Source: Gammaproteobacteria bacterium (lineage in GTDB: Bacteria; Pseudomonadota; Gammaproteobacteria; Steroidobacterales; Steroidobacteraceae). Taken from it: a DNA stretch of 15,369 bases. Below, piece after piece: positions 7,522-15,333 of the stretch (the stretch's first letter is position 1; every line of letters begins with the position of its first letter). The stretch is taken from positions 1-15,369 of the forward strand of contig JAFAVO010000199.1 of NCBI GenBank assembly GCA_019242385.1, in the 5' to 3' direction. The notes under the pieces were generated by a model. It was not told where the DNA came from and made no database searches. It was given only the letters and a program-made list of their open reading frames with translations. The translations under genes were made by a program, and so were the position numbers.

Positions 7522-8355
7522 CTACACCGGCTCGGGCCGGTAGCCGCGCCCGCGCGCGGCCATCCTTCGGCCGACCGCGCGGATGATCCAGGGGGCGAAG
7601 CGCTCGAGCGCGATCAGAGCCCGCCCGTGGCCGGTGATGATGACTTCGCGCCGGCGGCGGGCAACTCCACGCAGGATCTGCCGGACCGCCTTGGCGCGGC
7701 TCATCACGAGCCACGCGGGCATCGGCTCGGGAGCCTCGCTGCGGAGCATGCCGCGGTTGTCGACACGCCGGATGTTGCTTTCCACGAACCCGGGGCTGAG
7801 GAGCGTGAGCCCGACGCCCAGCCGCGCGAGCTCGGGCGTGATCGAATTGGCGAGCGCACGCAGCGCGAACTTGCTCATCGCGTACGCGGAAGTGCCCGGT
7901 GTCGCCACCCAGCCGGCGATGCTGCCCGTGATCACCAGCTGCCCCCGGACCTTGGCGACTTCCGGCAGCGCCGCATACAGCGTGCGCAGCACCCCGAAAA
8001 CGTTGGTCTCGAGCTGCCGGCGATAGTCCGCGACCGAGAGCCGGCTGAAGAGCCCGGCCACACCAAAACCAGCGTTGGCGAATACCAGGTCGAGCTGGCC
8101 GCGCTCCCGCACGGTTTGCGCCACGGCGCGCTCGACGTCACCGTCGCGCGTGACGTCGCACTCGATGACGAGCGCTCTCGAGCCGGTGCCAGCCGCGATG
8201 CGCTCGGCAAGATGCGTCATGACTTCGGCACGCCGTGCGGCGAGCGTCACGAGCGCGCCCTGCTCGGCGAGCTGCTGTGCGAGCTCCGCGCCGATGCCCG
8301 AGGATGCTCCGGTGATGAGCGCGACCTTGCCGCGAAAGTCTCCGCGGGTGCTCAC
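7522..8355 (-). CDS. SDR family NAD(P)-dependent oxidoreductase
   Basis: Classical short-chain dehydrogenase/reductase, 277 aa. Rossmann cofactor motif TGASSGIG at residues 15-22, NAG at 94-96, N118, catalytic S145 in TGSIAG, and Y158-x3-K162 (YAMSK), so the N-S-Y-K tetrad is complete. The PGFVES segment follows as usual. R41-R42 after the second strand (AARR) favours NADP(H), by family rule. The C-terminal 40 residues are basic and contain a hydrophobic stretch (ALIALERFAPWIIRAVG) that could be a membrane-associated tail. Start GTG 8355 overlaps the stop of the upstream GST gene (GTGA), indicating a coupled operon. The substrate is unknown. It ends 27 nt from the convergent S9 peptidase gene. 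Confidence 0.92.
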   Translation of the reverse strand: MSTRGDFRGKVALITGASSGIGAELAQQLAEQGALVTLAARRAEVMTHLAERIAAGTGSRALVIECDVTRDGDVERAVAQTVRERGQLDLVFANAGFGVAGLFSRLSVADYRRQLETNVFGVLRTLYAALPEVAKVRGQLVITGSIAGWVATPGTSAYAMSKFALRALANSITPELARLGVGLTLLSPGFVESNIRRVDNRGMLRSEAPEPMPAWLVMSRAKAVRQILRGVARRRREVIITGHGRALIALERFAPWIIRAVGRRMAARGRGYRPEPV

Positions 8356-9062
8356 GCCGGCGGCTTGCGCGGGATGGTGAGACCGCGAGCGACGGCGGGA
8401 CGGGCCACGAACGACTCGAGCACCCGTGTGACGTTGAGGAAACTGCCGATGCCCACCAGGTCTCCTGCGGCGTAGAAGCCGATGAGATTACGTACCCAGG
8501 GGAACACAGCCATGTCGGCGATGGTGTAGCTGCCGCCCATGAGCCATTCACGCCCCTCGAGGCGGACGTTCAGCACCTTGAGCAGGCGCTGTGACTCGGC
8601 GACATAACGATCTCGCGGCCGCTTGTCGGAGTATTCTCGCCCGGCGAACTTATGGAAGAAGCCGACCTGACCGAACATCGGGCCGACCCCGCCCACCTGG
8701 AACATGAGCCACTGCAGGGTCTCGTAGCGTTCGGCCGGCGCGCTCGGCAGGAAACGGCCAGTCTTCTCCGCAAGATAGATGAGGATGGCGCCGGATTCGA
8801 ACAGCGGGAGTGGCTCCCCGCCCGGCCCTGCCGGATCGATGATGGCGGGGATCTTCCCGTAGGGGTTGAGCGAGCGGAACTCCGGGGATTGTTGGTCGTT
8901 GCGGTCGAAATCGACCAGATGCGGCTCGTAGCGCAGCGCGCTCTCCTCCAGCATCACCGAGACTTTCACGCCATTCGGTGTCGGCAGCGAATACAGCTGC
9001 AGACGCTCCGGGTGCCGCGCCGGCCACTTCTTGGTGATGGGGAAATCGGCCAGATCGGTCAC
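8352..9062 (-). CDS. Glutathione S-transferase, Nu class (YfcG/YghU-like)
   Basis: 236-aa GST-fold protein. The thioredoxin domain carries TPNG (T28-P29-N30-G31), characteristic of the YfcG/YghU disulfide-bond reductase group, where Thr and Asn contact glutathione instead of a Tyr/Ser/Cys. IP at 71-72 is the cis-proline and E89-S90 binds the gamma-glutamyl group. The helical domain follows (about 105-215), including IADMAVFPW. The N-terminal PITKKWPARHPERLQLY lead-in is typical of the YghU-like subgroup, supporting start GTG 9062, although no strong ribosome site precedes it. Known relatives reduce disulfides or peroxides with two bound glutathiones. It is first in a two-gene operon with the SDR; co-function in stress or detoxification is inference. 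Confidence 0.92.
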   Translation of the reverse strand: MTDLADFPITKKWPARHPERLQLYSLPTPNGVKVSVMLEESALRYEPHLVDFDRNDQQSPEFRSLNPYGKIPAIIDPAGPGGEPLPLFESGAILIYLAEKTGRFLPSAPAERYETLQWLMFQVGGVGPMFGQVGFFHKFAGREYSDKRPRDRYVAESQRLLKVLNVRLEGREWLMGGSYTIADMAVFPWVRNLIGFYAAGDLVGIGSFLNVTRVLESFVARPAVARGLTIPRKPPA

Positions 9063-9423
9063 GGCTGCGCTGGCGGTCCGATGACCCAGGACGCGCGGAT
9101 TGTGGCAGTGCGCGCGTGACCGCCATCAGCGTCAGCCTGGGCGCGGCGGTGACCAGTGGATCGCGCAAGGTGTGTGTGCGGCGCGATGCAAACAACCCAG
9201 GCGGTGCCAACCGCAGCTCGCGCTCATCATGTTGATTCCGCTGACAGACGCTACCCGGCGGCCGACCCGCGTTCCGGTCGTGACCTGTCGTCAGTATCGG
9301 ACAGCAGCCAATATTTCGACTGGCAGGCGCTTCGCATTTGCACCAAGCGGTCCTGCCCGGGGGTACACTCGGAGAAAATCTACCCGCAGCAGGGATGCCC
9401 AGGGCTTACTGCCGGAGGTAGCG
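9063..9423. other. Divergent intergenic region between the GST and the 95-aa protein
   Basis: This 361-nt region separates two diverging genes. The plus frame is open through it, but I see no recognisable protein pattern, and the good ribosome site lies at its right end (9414-9419). A TTGCAC at 9338-9343 and a TACACT at 9364-9369 could be a plus-strand promoter, though the 20-nt spacer is long. On the minus strand, CACAAT (9099-9104) is a weak -10 candidate for the GST gene. Nothing else is identified. Confidence 0.4.
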
Positions 9424-9711
9424 ATGAGGGCAGCACACTCGTCGGACGGGGCGGTGCGGCAGCGCCTGCGGGAGCTTCTTGCAAATGGGCGCCTGCCGGC
9501 GATGGCACCGATGGAGATCGCGGCAGGGTACGGCCACGGGCGGGTATGCATCGCCTGCGATCAGCCGGTCACCCAGCATGAGATGGAGTACGAGTTCAAC
9601 GACCCGCGCGAGGACAGGCAGCTGAGCTTTCACTCTGCCTGTTTCCTCTTGTTCCAATCCGAGTGTGTCGAACGAGCATCGGCTGCACCCGGGCAGAGGG
9701 TCGATCGTTAG
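9424..9711 (+). CDS. Small protein with C-x2-C and H-x2-C motif, unknown function
   Basis: 95 aa from ATG 9424, with GGAGGT at 9414-9419 only 4 nt upstream. That strong ribosome site decides the start over the longer open frame. Residues 42-45 form C-x2-C (VCIACDQPV) and residues 70-73 form H-x2-C (SFHSAC), a spacing suggesting a small treble-clef-like zinc site. An acidic, beta-like segment (EMEYEFNDPRED) lies between, and C81 is a further cysteine. The N-terminal third is a basic amphipathic helix (VRQRLRELLANG). I recognise similarity to small uncharacterised proteobacterial proteins of this pattern but cannot name a family. Nucleic-acid binding is possible but unproven. It converges with the small secreted protein gene, with one base between the stops. 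Confidence 0.72.
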   Translation: MRAAHSSDGAVRQRLRELLANGRLPAMAPMEIAAGYGHGRVCIACDQPVTQHEMEYEFNDPREDRQLSFHSACFLLFQSECVERASAAPGQRVDR

Positions 9712-9712
9712 A

Positions 9713-9994
9713 TCAGCTCTTGGGCTTCAACCGGGCACAGTTGCGCTTCATTTCCGCCGGGGACAGTTGCGGGTTGGCCTGTTGTTGCTTCGCCAGGCAG
9801 GCTTTCATCTGTTGCTTGTCGTCATCACTGCCGTTCGAGTAGTTGGCGGTTCCATCGGTCGATGGATTGCGCATGGAGGAATCCGGCTCCGTGGCGCTGG
9901 GGCTGCGCGCGGGGTCAGGCTGGCTCGAGGTGGTCTGTGCCACAGCCCAGGGGCAGGACAACGCTAAGGTCAACGCAAGCAGCAAGCGCTTCAT
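9713..9994 (-). CDS. Small secreted protein, unknown function
   Basis: 93 aa from ATG 9994, chosen because AGGAGAG lies 6 nt upstream on the minus strand and the frame then begins with a clean signal peptide (MKRLLLALTLALSCPWAVAQ, cleavage after AVA). The mature part is a Ser/Thr/Asp/Pro-rich linker (about 21-58) followed by a charged segment with two cysteines in the pattern C-x18-C (KACLAKQQ...MKRNCARLK). The two cysteines could form a periplasmic disulfide. Cysteine-spaced helical small periplasmic proteins such as PsiF show a loosely similar layout, but I do not claim membership. A hairpin (6-bp stem, 10037-10053) lies in its upstream region. Confidence 0.7.
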   Translation of the reverse strand: MKRLLLALTLALSCPWAVAQTTSSQPDPARSPSATEPDSSMRNPSTDGTANYSNGSDDDKQQMKACLAKQQQANPQLSPAEMKRNCARLKPKS

Positions 9995-10205
9995 GTCAGT
10001 CTCTCCTGGCGGCAATGTGCCCCAAGGATGGCGCTACTGCCCGGGTGGGGCAGCCCGCGTCGAGGAGACTCGCTCGTCGGCGCCTTCAACGTATTTTGTA
10101 AGACAACGGGACATCCACCAGGTCCGGCGAGCTCGGGCGGGACCTGTGACGCATTCATAACCGGCGAGCGACTGACTTCTCTTACGTCGCGAGCAATGCT
10201 GAGGC

Positions 10206-11318
10206 GTGGTTCCAGTTCAGAGCGTCTCCAAAATAGTCCACCTCGTCACTGCGGCGCGTCCTAATTTCATGAAGGTCGCGCCGCTTTACCACGCGCTCGC
10301 CAGCGAGTCGTGGTGCACCGCGCGGATCGTGCATACCGGCCAGCACTATGACGCGAACATGTCGGACGCCTTTTTTCGCGACCTGTGCCTGCCCGAGCCG
10401 GCACACCACCTCGGCAGCGGCAGCGGCTCCCACGCCGAGCAGACCGGGCGGACCATGATCGCCTACGAAGCGGTCTGTGCGCGCGAGCGGCCGGCGGCCA
10501 TCGTTGTAGTCGGGGATGTCAACGCCACCGTCGCCTGCGCGCTCGTCGGTGCGAAGCTCTGTATTCCGGTCGTGCACCTGGAGGCCGGGCTGCGTAGCGG
10601 CGACCGGCGGATGCCCGAGGAGATCAACCGCCTGGTGACCGACACGGTCAGCGAGCTGCTATGGACACCTTCGAAGGATGCGGATGCCAATCTGCTCGCC
10701 GAAGGGGTCGATGCGGCGAAGATACAGTGCGTCGGCAACATCATGATCGATTCCTTCGAGATGCTGCGCCCACGGATCGAGGCGGCTAATACCCGAGCGC
10801 GGCTTGGAATCAGCGGCGCGTATGCCATGGTGACCCTGCACCGACCCTCGAACGTCGATACGCGCGAGTCGCTGGCCGCGCTCGTGCAGGCGCTCACCGA
10901 GCTTGGGCGCGAGCTGCCGGTGGTCTTTGCAGTCCACCCGCGCACCCAACGTCGGCTGGAGGAGTTCGCGCTGCTCGACACTCTCGCTGCCGCGCCGGCC
11001 GTCCGCCTGACCGCTCCTCTCGGCTACATCGAGTTCATGAGCCTGGTGATGAGCTGCACACTCGCGATTACGGATTCAGGCGGAGTGCAGGAGGAGACCA
11101 CCTACCTCGGCATTCCGTGCGCGACGCTGCGCGAGAACACCGAGCGGCCCATCACGATCTCCGCAGGTACCAACCGGCTGCTGAAGCCGGCGGAGCTCGC
11201 GACTGCCGCGCAGGCGGCACGAGCCGGGGATTGGCCGCGTGGCCGCCGCCCAGAGCTCTGGGATGGACAGACGGCCGCGCGCGCCGCGGCGAGCCTGCGG
11301 CGCAGGTTTGCGGCCTGA
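10206..11318 (+). CDS. wecB: UDP-N-acetylglucosamine 2-epimerase (non-hydrolysing)
   Basis: 370 aa, the normal length for WecB/MnaA. It interconverts UDP-GlcNAc and UDP-ManNAc, the first step towards ManNAc-type sugars for surface polysaccharides. Visible motifs: ARPNFMKVAPL near the N-terminus (17-27), GDVNAT with D104, EAGLRSGD with E126, PEEINR with E138/E139, LHRPSN with H212, TDSGGVQEE (289-297) and RENTERP (309-315). These match the catalytic Asp, Glu, Glu and His of the E. coli enzyme. The only plausible start is GTG 10206, with TGAGG just 2 nt away, a poor ribosome site; the next in-frame ATG would remove the ARPN motif. No other polysaccharide gene is in the window, so it stands alone. 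The 211 nt upstream hold no clear promoter. Confidence 0.93.
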   Translation: MVPVQSVSKIVHLVTAARPNFMKVAPLYHALASESWCTARIVHTGQHYDANMSDAFFRDLCLPEPAHHLGSGSGSHAEQTGRTMIAYEAVCARERPAAIVVVGDVNATVACALVGAKLCIPVVHLEAGLRSGDRRMPEEINRLVTDTVSELLWTPSKDADANLLAEGVDAAKIQCVGNIMIDSFEMLRPRIEAANTRARLGISGAYAMVTLHRPSNVDTRESLAALVQALTELGRELPVVFAVHPRTQRRLEEFALLDTLAAAPAVRLTAPLGYIEFMSLVMSCTLAITDSGGVQEETTYLGIPCATLRENTERPITISAGTNRLLKPAELATAAQAARAGDWPRGRRPELWDGQTAARAAASLRRRFAA

Positions 11319-11352
11319 CCCCGGAGGCGGGAGCGTCCGCCAGGAACTGATA

Positions 11353-11744
11353 TGGGCCCGGTAGGATTCGAACCTACGACCAAGGGATTCACTCTGCCCC
11401 GGCGTTTCCGCCGGGAGTGGACTATCTCTTCACCCGTGCACCAGGAGCCACCCCGAATCTCGCTCGCCCCGCGAGGCGAGTGCGCGTCACGCTGGCAGAC
11501 GCGACATTCGCGGCGCCCCGGGTTGGTGCGTGTGGGTGCGGGATGCTCCCAGCCTGTCATCAAGGGCGCTCGAGCCCTCAGGTAGTCTCTGCACCTTCCG
11601 CCGGTGTACCGGCGGCTCGGCTCAGGGTTGCCATGGTCTTACGGACCGAAGGTTTCCCTGAATTCATCCCGTCCACTTCGCGCGTTTCCACGCGAAGGCA
11701 CCTCATCGATGAGTCCCCTGCACTAACCGCTGTGCTACAGGCCC
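11353..11744 (-). tRNA. tRNA-Ile(CAU) interrupted by a group I intron
   Basis: The 5' exon is 11744-11709 (36 nt) and the 3' exon 11389-11353 (37 nt), joined to a 73-nt tRNA without encoded CCA. Acceptor stem GGGCCTG pairs with CGGGCCC (one G-U), discriminator A. D stem GCAC/GTGC with an 8-nt loop; anticodon stem GGGGA/TCCCT; loop CTCATAA with anticodon CAT; variable TGGTC; T stem GTAGG/CCTAC. The ACTCATAATC...TTGGTCG context matches E. coli ileX (tRNA-Ile2), not initiator or elongator Met. Thus the C34 should be converted to lysidine by TilS, and the tRNA reads AUA codons. The intron lies between 36 and 37. The tRNA must be spliced to be used, so self-splicing would be essential if this is the only copy. 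tRNA-Ile2 near rpoD is a recurring arrangement in gammaproteobacteria, from memory. Confidence 0.93.
11390..11708 (-). ncRNA. Group I self-splicing intron in the tRNA-Ile anticodon loop
   Basis: 319 nt, read on the minus strand. The 5' exon CAU pairs with guide GUG (11701-11699), giving the U-G at the splice site. P2 is a 9-bp hairpin with GAAA loop (about 11677-11698). P3 pairs CGGGATG (11671-11665) with CATCCCG (11545-11539). P4 pairs TCAGGG (11661-11656) with CCCTGA (11627-11622), with J4/5 AAA and CAA on the return. P6a is a GC hairpin (CCGCCGG). P7 pairs GACTA (11587-11583) with TAGTC (11424-11420). P8 begins CACCC/GGGTG (11538-11534, 11435-11431). P9 is a 7-bp GAAA hairpin (11415-11398). 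The last base, G at 11390, is the terminal guanosine. No homing endonuclease fits. The core follows the Azoarcus tRNA-Ile intron (205 nt) nearly motif by motif. Confidence 0.92.
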
Positions 11745-11755
11745 AACGGCGGGCG

Positions 11756-11761
11756 ATTGTA
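11756..11761 (-). promoter_or_regulatory. -10 element of the tRNA-Ile gene
   Basis: On the minus strand TACAAT lies 11 nt before the tRNA 5' end, putting the transcription start near 11750, and is followed by a fully GC discriminator (CGCCCGCC), as at stringently controlled stable-RNA promoters. No good -35 hexamer is seen at 16-18 nt; TTTCTG at 16 nt is the nearest. The -35 region would lie at the 3' end of the small lipoprotein gene. Confidence 0.55.
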
Positions 11762-11776
11762 GCAGCGCGCCTGAGC

Positions 11777-12067
11777 TCAGAAATGAAACAGTGTGCGCCG
11801 TCCCTCGGAGCAGCCGTGGCGCGAGAATGCCTCATCGATCGTGCCCTGAAACCAGGCGATCTCGCCGACGCTCTGACGCCCCTCGCCTTGCCGCGCTGAG
11901 GCATCCGTCGAGGCGTGCGAGGCGATCTGGTGCGGCAGGTGCAGGGAACGAGATGACTGCGAATGCGTGTCCGAGCGCGCCGGTCGGGGGCCGCCCGGCA
12001 GGTCGGGGCACCCGCTCAGCAGCAGCGCCAGCGTCCCCGCGGTCAAGGTGAGCAAAAGTGGCCTCAT
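11777..12067 (-). CDS. Small lipoprotein, possibly a truncated thioredoxin-like protein
   Basis: 96 aa from ATG 12067, with a G-rich GAGGGTAGGG just upstream. The N-terminus is a lipoprotein signal with lipobox LLSGC, acylated cysteine C20. A low-complexity Ser/His/Arg-rich stretch follows (about 28-65). The last 28 residues (IAWFQGTIDEAFSR... then TLFHF) resemble the opening of thioredoxin-fold lipoproteins, where an IAWFxG-(x)n-EAF segment precedes a strand leading to a W-C-x2-C active site. Here the frame stops just before that site, and only 32 nt separate it from the tRNA, so the rest is absent. It may be a decayed remnant or a genuine small lipoprotein. The thioredoxin link is a pattern memory, not an alignment. 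Confidence 0.5.
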   Translation of the reverse strand: MRPLLLTLTAGTLALLLSGCPDLPGGPRPARSDTHSQSSRSLHLPHQIASHASTDASARQGEGRQSVGEIAWFQGTIDEAFSRHGCSEGRRTLFHF

Positions 12068-12168
12068 GACCCTACCCTCTTGCCATCGCCGGATGTGACG
12101 TTAGCATGGCCGTCCCCTCAACGGCATAGCCAAGTCCGCCGGCTGCGATCCCAGGAAGGAGACCTGAC

Positions 12169-12777
12169 ATGAAGCTGTATTATTTCTCCGGCGCCTGTTC
12201 GCTCGCTTCGAACATCGCGCTGCGCGAGGCAGGCCTGAACTTCGAGCTGGTCAAGGTCGACCGTCGTACCCGGAAGACCGGGGACGGCCTCGACTACAAC
12301 GAAGTGAACCCCAAGGGCTACGTGCCGGCGCTGAGGCTCGGGAACGGCGAGGTGTTGACGGAAAATATCGCCGTACTCCAGTACATCGCGGACCAGAGCC
12401 CGGCGGCCAAGCTCGCGCCGCCGGCCGGCACCATGGACCGCTACCGCCTCATCGAGTGGCTGGCCTTCATCAGCACCGAGATCCACAAGAGCTTCTCGCC
12501 CCTCTTCCGTGACGATGCGCACGCCGAGGTGAAGCAGCACGCGCGCAAGCACATAACGGCGCGGCTGGGTTACCTGAACGGAGCCATGGGGAGCCGCTCG
12601 TTCGTGATGGGCGAGCAGTTCACGGTCGCGGACGCCTACCTCTTCACCGTGCTCGGCTGGGGGCGCTACGTCGATGTCCAGCTTGCCCAGTGGCCTCACC
12701 TCCAGCGCCATCATGAGCGCGTCGGCGCCCGGCCACATGTCATCGAGGCCCTGAAGTCCGAGGGGCTGCTCAAGTAG
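12169..12777 (+). CDS. gstA: Glutathione S-transferase, beta class (GstA-like)
   Basis: 202 aa, the usual length of bacterial beta-class GSTs. The N-terminus MKLYYFSGACS places the class-specific C10 (with S11), and H106 (STEIHKSF) is the second conserved beta-class residue. V52-P53 is the cis-proline site and T64-E65-N66 takes the place of the common E-S pair. The helical domain ends with FTVADAYLFTVLGW, the N-capping-box region. Such enzymes conjugate glutathione to electrophiles and bind it partly as a mixed disulfide to C10. Ribosome site GGAAGGAGA lies just upstream, so ATG 12169 is secure. It is divergent from the small lipoprotein gene across about 100 nt with no clear promoter. It differs from the Nu-class GST at 8352-9062. 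Confidence 0.92.
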   Translation: MKLYYFSGACSLASNIALREAGLNFELVKVDRRTRKTGDGLDYNEVNPKGYVPALRLGNGEVLTENIAVLQYIADQSPAAKLAPPAGTMDRYRLIEWLAFISTEIHKSFSPLFRDDAHAEVKQHARKHITARLGYLNGAMGSRSFVMGEQFTVADAYLFTVLGWGRYVDVQLAQWPHLQRHHERVGARPHVIEALKSEGLLK

Positions 12778-12878
12778 CCCGCTGTCCGGCGCGCCGGCCC
12801 AAACCGGGGCGGCGGGTGGGCGAGTCCGTGTTTGCTGCTAACATCGTGCTACGTGCACCGTTTCCGCGAGAGGACGCC

Positions 12879-13088
12879 ATGGCTACCAAGCTTAGTAAGC
12901 AACTGAAGCGAGAGATCGAGGTGGACGGCCGGCCCTACATGGTCACGCTCTCGCCCGAGGGTGTGAAACTCACGGAAAAGGGAAAGCGGCTTGGACGCGA
13001 GCACAGCTGGAAGGAGCTCCTCGGAAACGGGGCCGGCGCGGGCGCCAGCTCCGCGGCTCCCGACGCATCGTTCGGCCCGGTGGGTTAG
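12879..13088 (+). CDS. Small conserved hypothetical protein (69 aa)
   Basis: 69 aa from ATG 12879, with GAGAGGA 4 nt upstream; this start is preferred over the open frame from 12816, whose extra residues look like non-coding sequence. The protein is a compact charged domain (about 1-51): KQLKREIEVDGRPYMVTLSP followed by EGVKLTEKGKRLG and a WKELL helix. A Gly/Ala/Ser-rich tail (about 52-69) is probably disordered. No cysteines, membrane segment or signal. I recognise the REI-V-G-PY-VTLSPEG-KLTEKG pattern as a recurring small bacterial protein without known function. It may be a beta-hairpin nucleic-acid or protein binder (inference). The DUF4404 gene starts 18 nt downstream on the same strand, so the two are likely co-transcribed. 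Confidence 0.75.
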   Translation: MATKLSKQLKREIEVDGRPYMVTLSPEGVKLTEKGKRLGREHSWKELLGNGAGAGASSAAPDASFGPVG

Positions 13089-13106
13089 CGCTGCAGCCGT
13101 ACCGGT

Positions 13107-13388
13107 ATGCCCGAGGAGAGCCTGCGGGAGCTGCTCGCGCGGCTGCACCAGCAGCTGGGAGCAACGGGCCAGACCGTCGATGGTGAGGCCCGGCAGCTCC
13201 TCAACACGGTGATGCGAGACATCGAGCGCGCGCTCGGGCCGGCAGGTGGGCTGGGCGAGGAAAGCGGCGCCGCCGCGACACAGACCCCGCGGCTCGAGTC
13301 GCTCGCGGTCCGTTTCGAGGCGGGCCATCCGGCGCTCGCCGAGGCGCTGCGCGAGCTGATCGACGCCCTCGTCAAGGCCGGCATCTAG
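13107..13388 (+). CDS. DUF4404 family protein
   Basis: 93 aa from ATG 13107. Almost entirely helical: a heptad-like N-terminal helix (SLRELLARLHQQL), a linker rich in Gly and Ala, and the characteristic C-terminus with LAVRFEAGHPALAEALREL followed by IDALVKAGI, which I recognise as DUF4404. Family proteins are about 85-95 aa and have no established function; the helices suggest a small coiled-coil or dimer. No strong ribosome site is seen, so translation may be coupled to the 69-aa gene 18 nt upstream. It converges with rpoD; the hairpin in the 88-nt gap has its T-run only on the rpoD side. Confidence 0.85.
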   Translation: MPEESLRELLARLHQQLGATGQTVDGEARQLLNTVMRDIERALGPAGGLGEESGAAATQTPRLESLAVRFEAGHPALAEALRELIDALVKAGI

Positions 13389-13405
13389 CTCCGCAGCCGG
13401 GGTCC

Positions 13406-13440
13406 AAAAAAACAGGCCGGACACGTTCATGTCCGGCCTG
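13406..13440 (-). terminator. Intrinsic terminator of rpoD
   Basis: On the minus strand a perfect 11-bp stem (CAGGCCGGACA, 6-nt loop, TGTCCGGCCTG; 13440-13413) is followed directly by seven T (13412-13406). It lies 37 nt after the rpoD stop. The other strand has no T-run, so it should act only on rpoD-directed transcription. Confidence 0.93.
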
Positions 13441-13476
13441 CTGTCGTGGAGCCTCGCCCGGCGCGGCCGCCGGTAT

Positions 13477-15333
<1,857 letters not shown>

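Noticed and set aside
9100..9423. N-terminal extension of the 95-aa protein to 203 aa
   Set aside because: The extension has no protein-like pattern, and a strong GGAGGT precedes ATG 9424.
11326..11341. Hairpin GGCGG/CCGCC downstream of the tRNA as a terminator
   Set aside because: Only 5 bp and no T-run on the minus strand; not convincing as an intrinsic terminator.
11352..11585. Plus-strand frame starting MGPVGFEPTTKGF
   Set aside because: It is antisense to the tRNA T-arm and intron. The GFEPTT start is the well-known spurious protein pattern produced by reading tRNA genes backwards.
11417..11899. 160-aa and 153-aa open frames across 11102-11899
   Set aside because: They run over the tRNA exons and the group I intron on either strand, without ribosome sites or protein patterns; the RNA structure explains the sequence.
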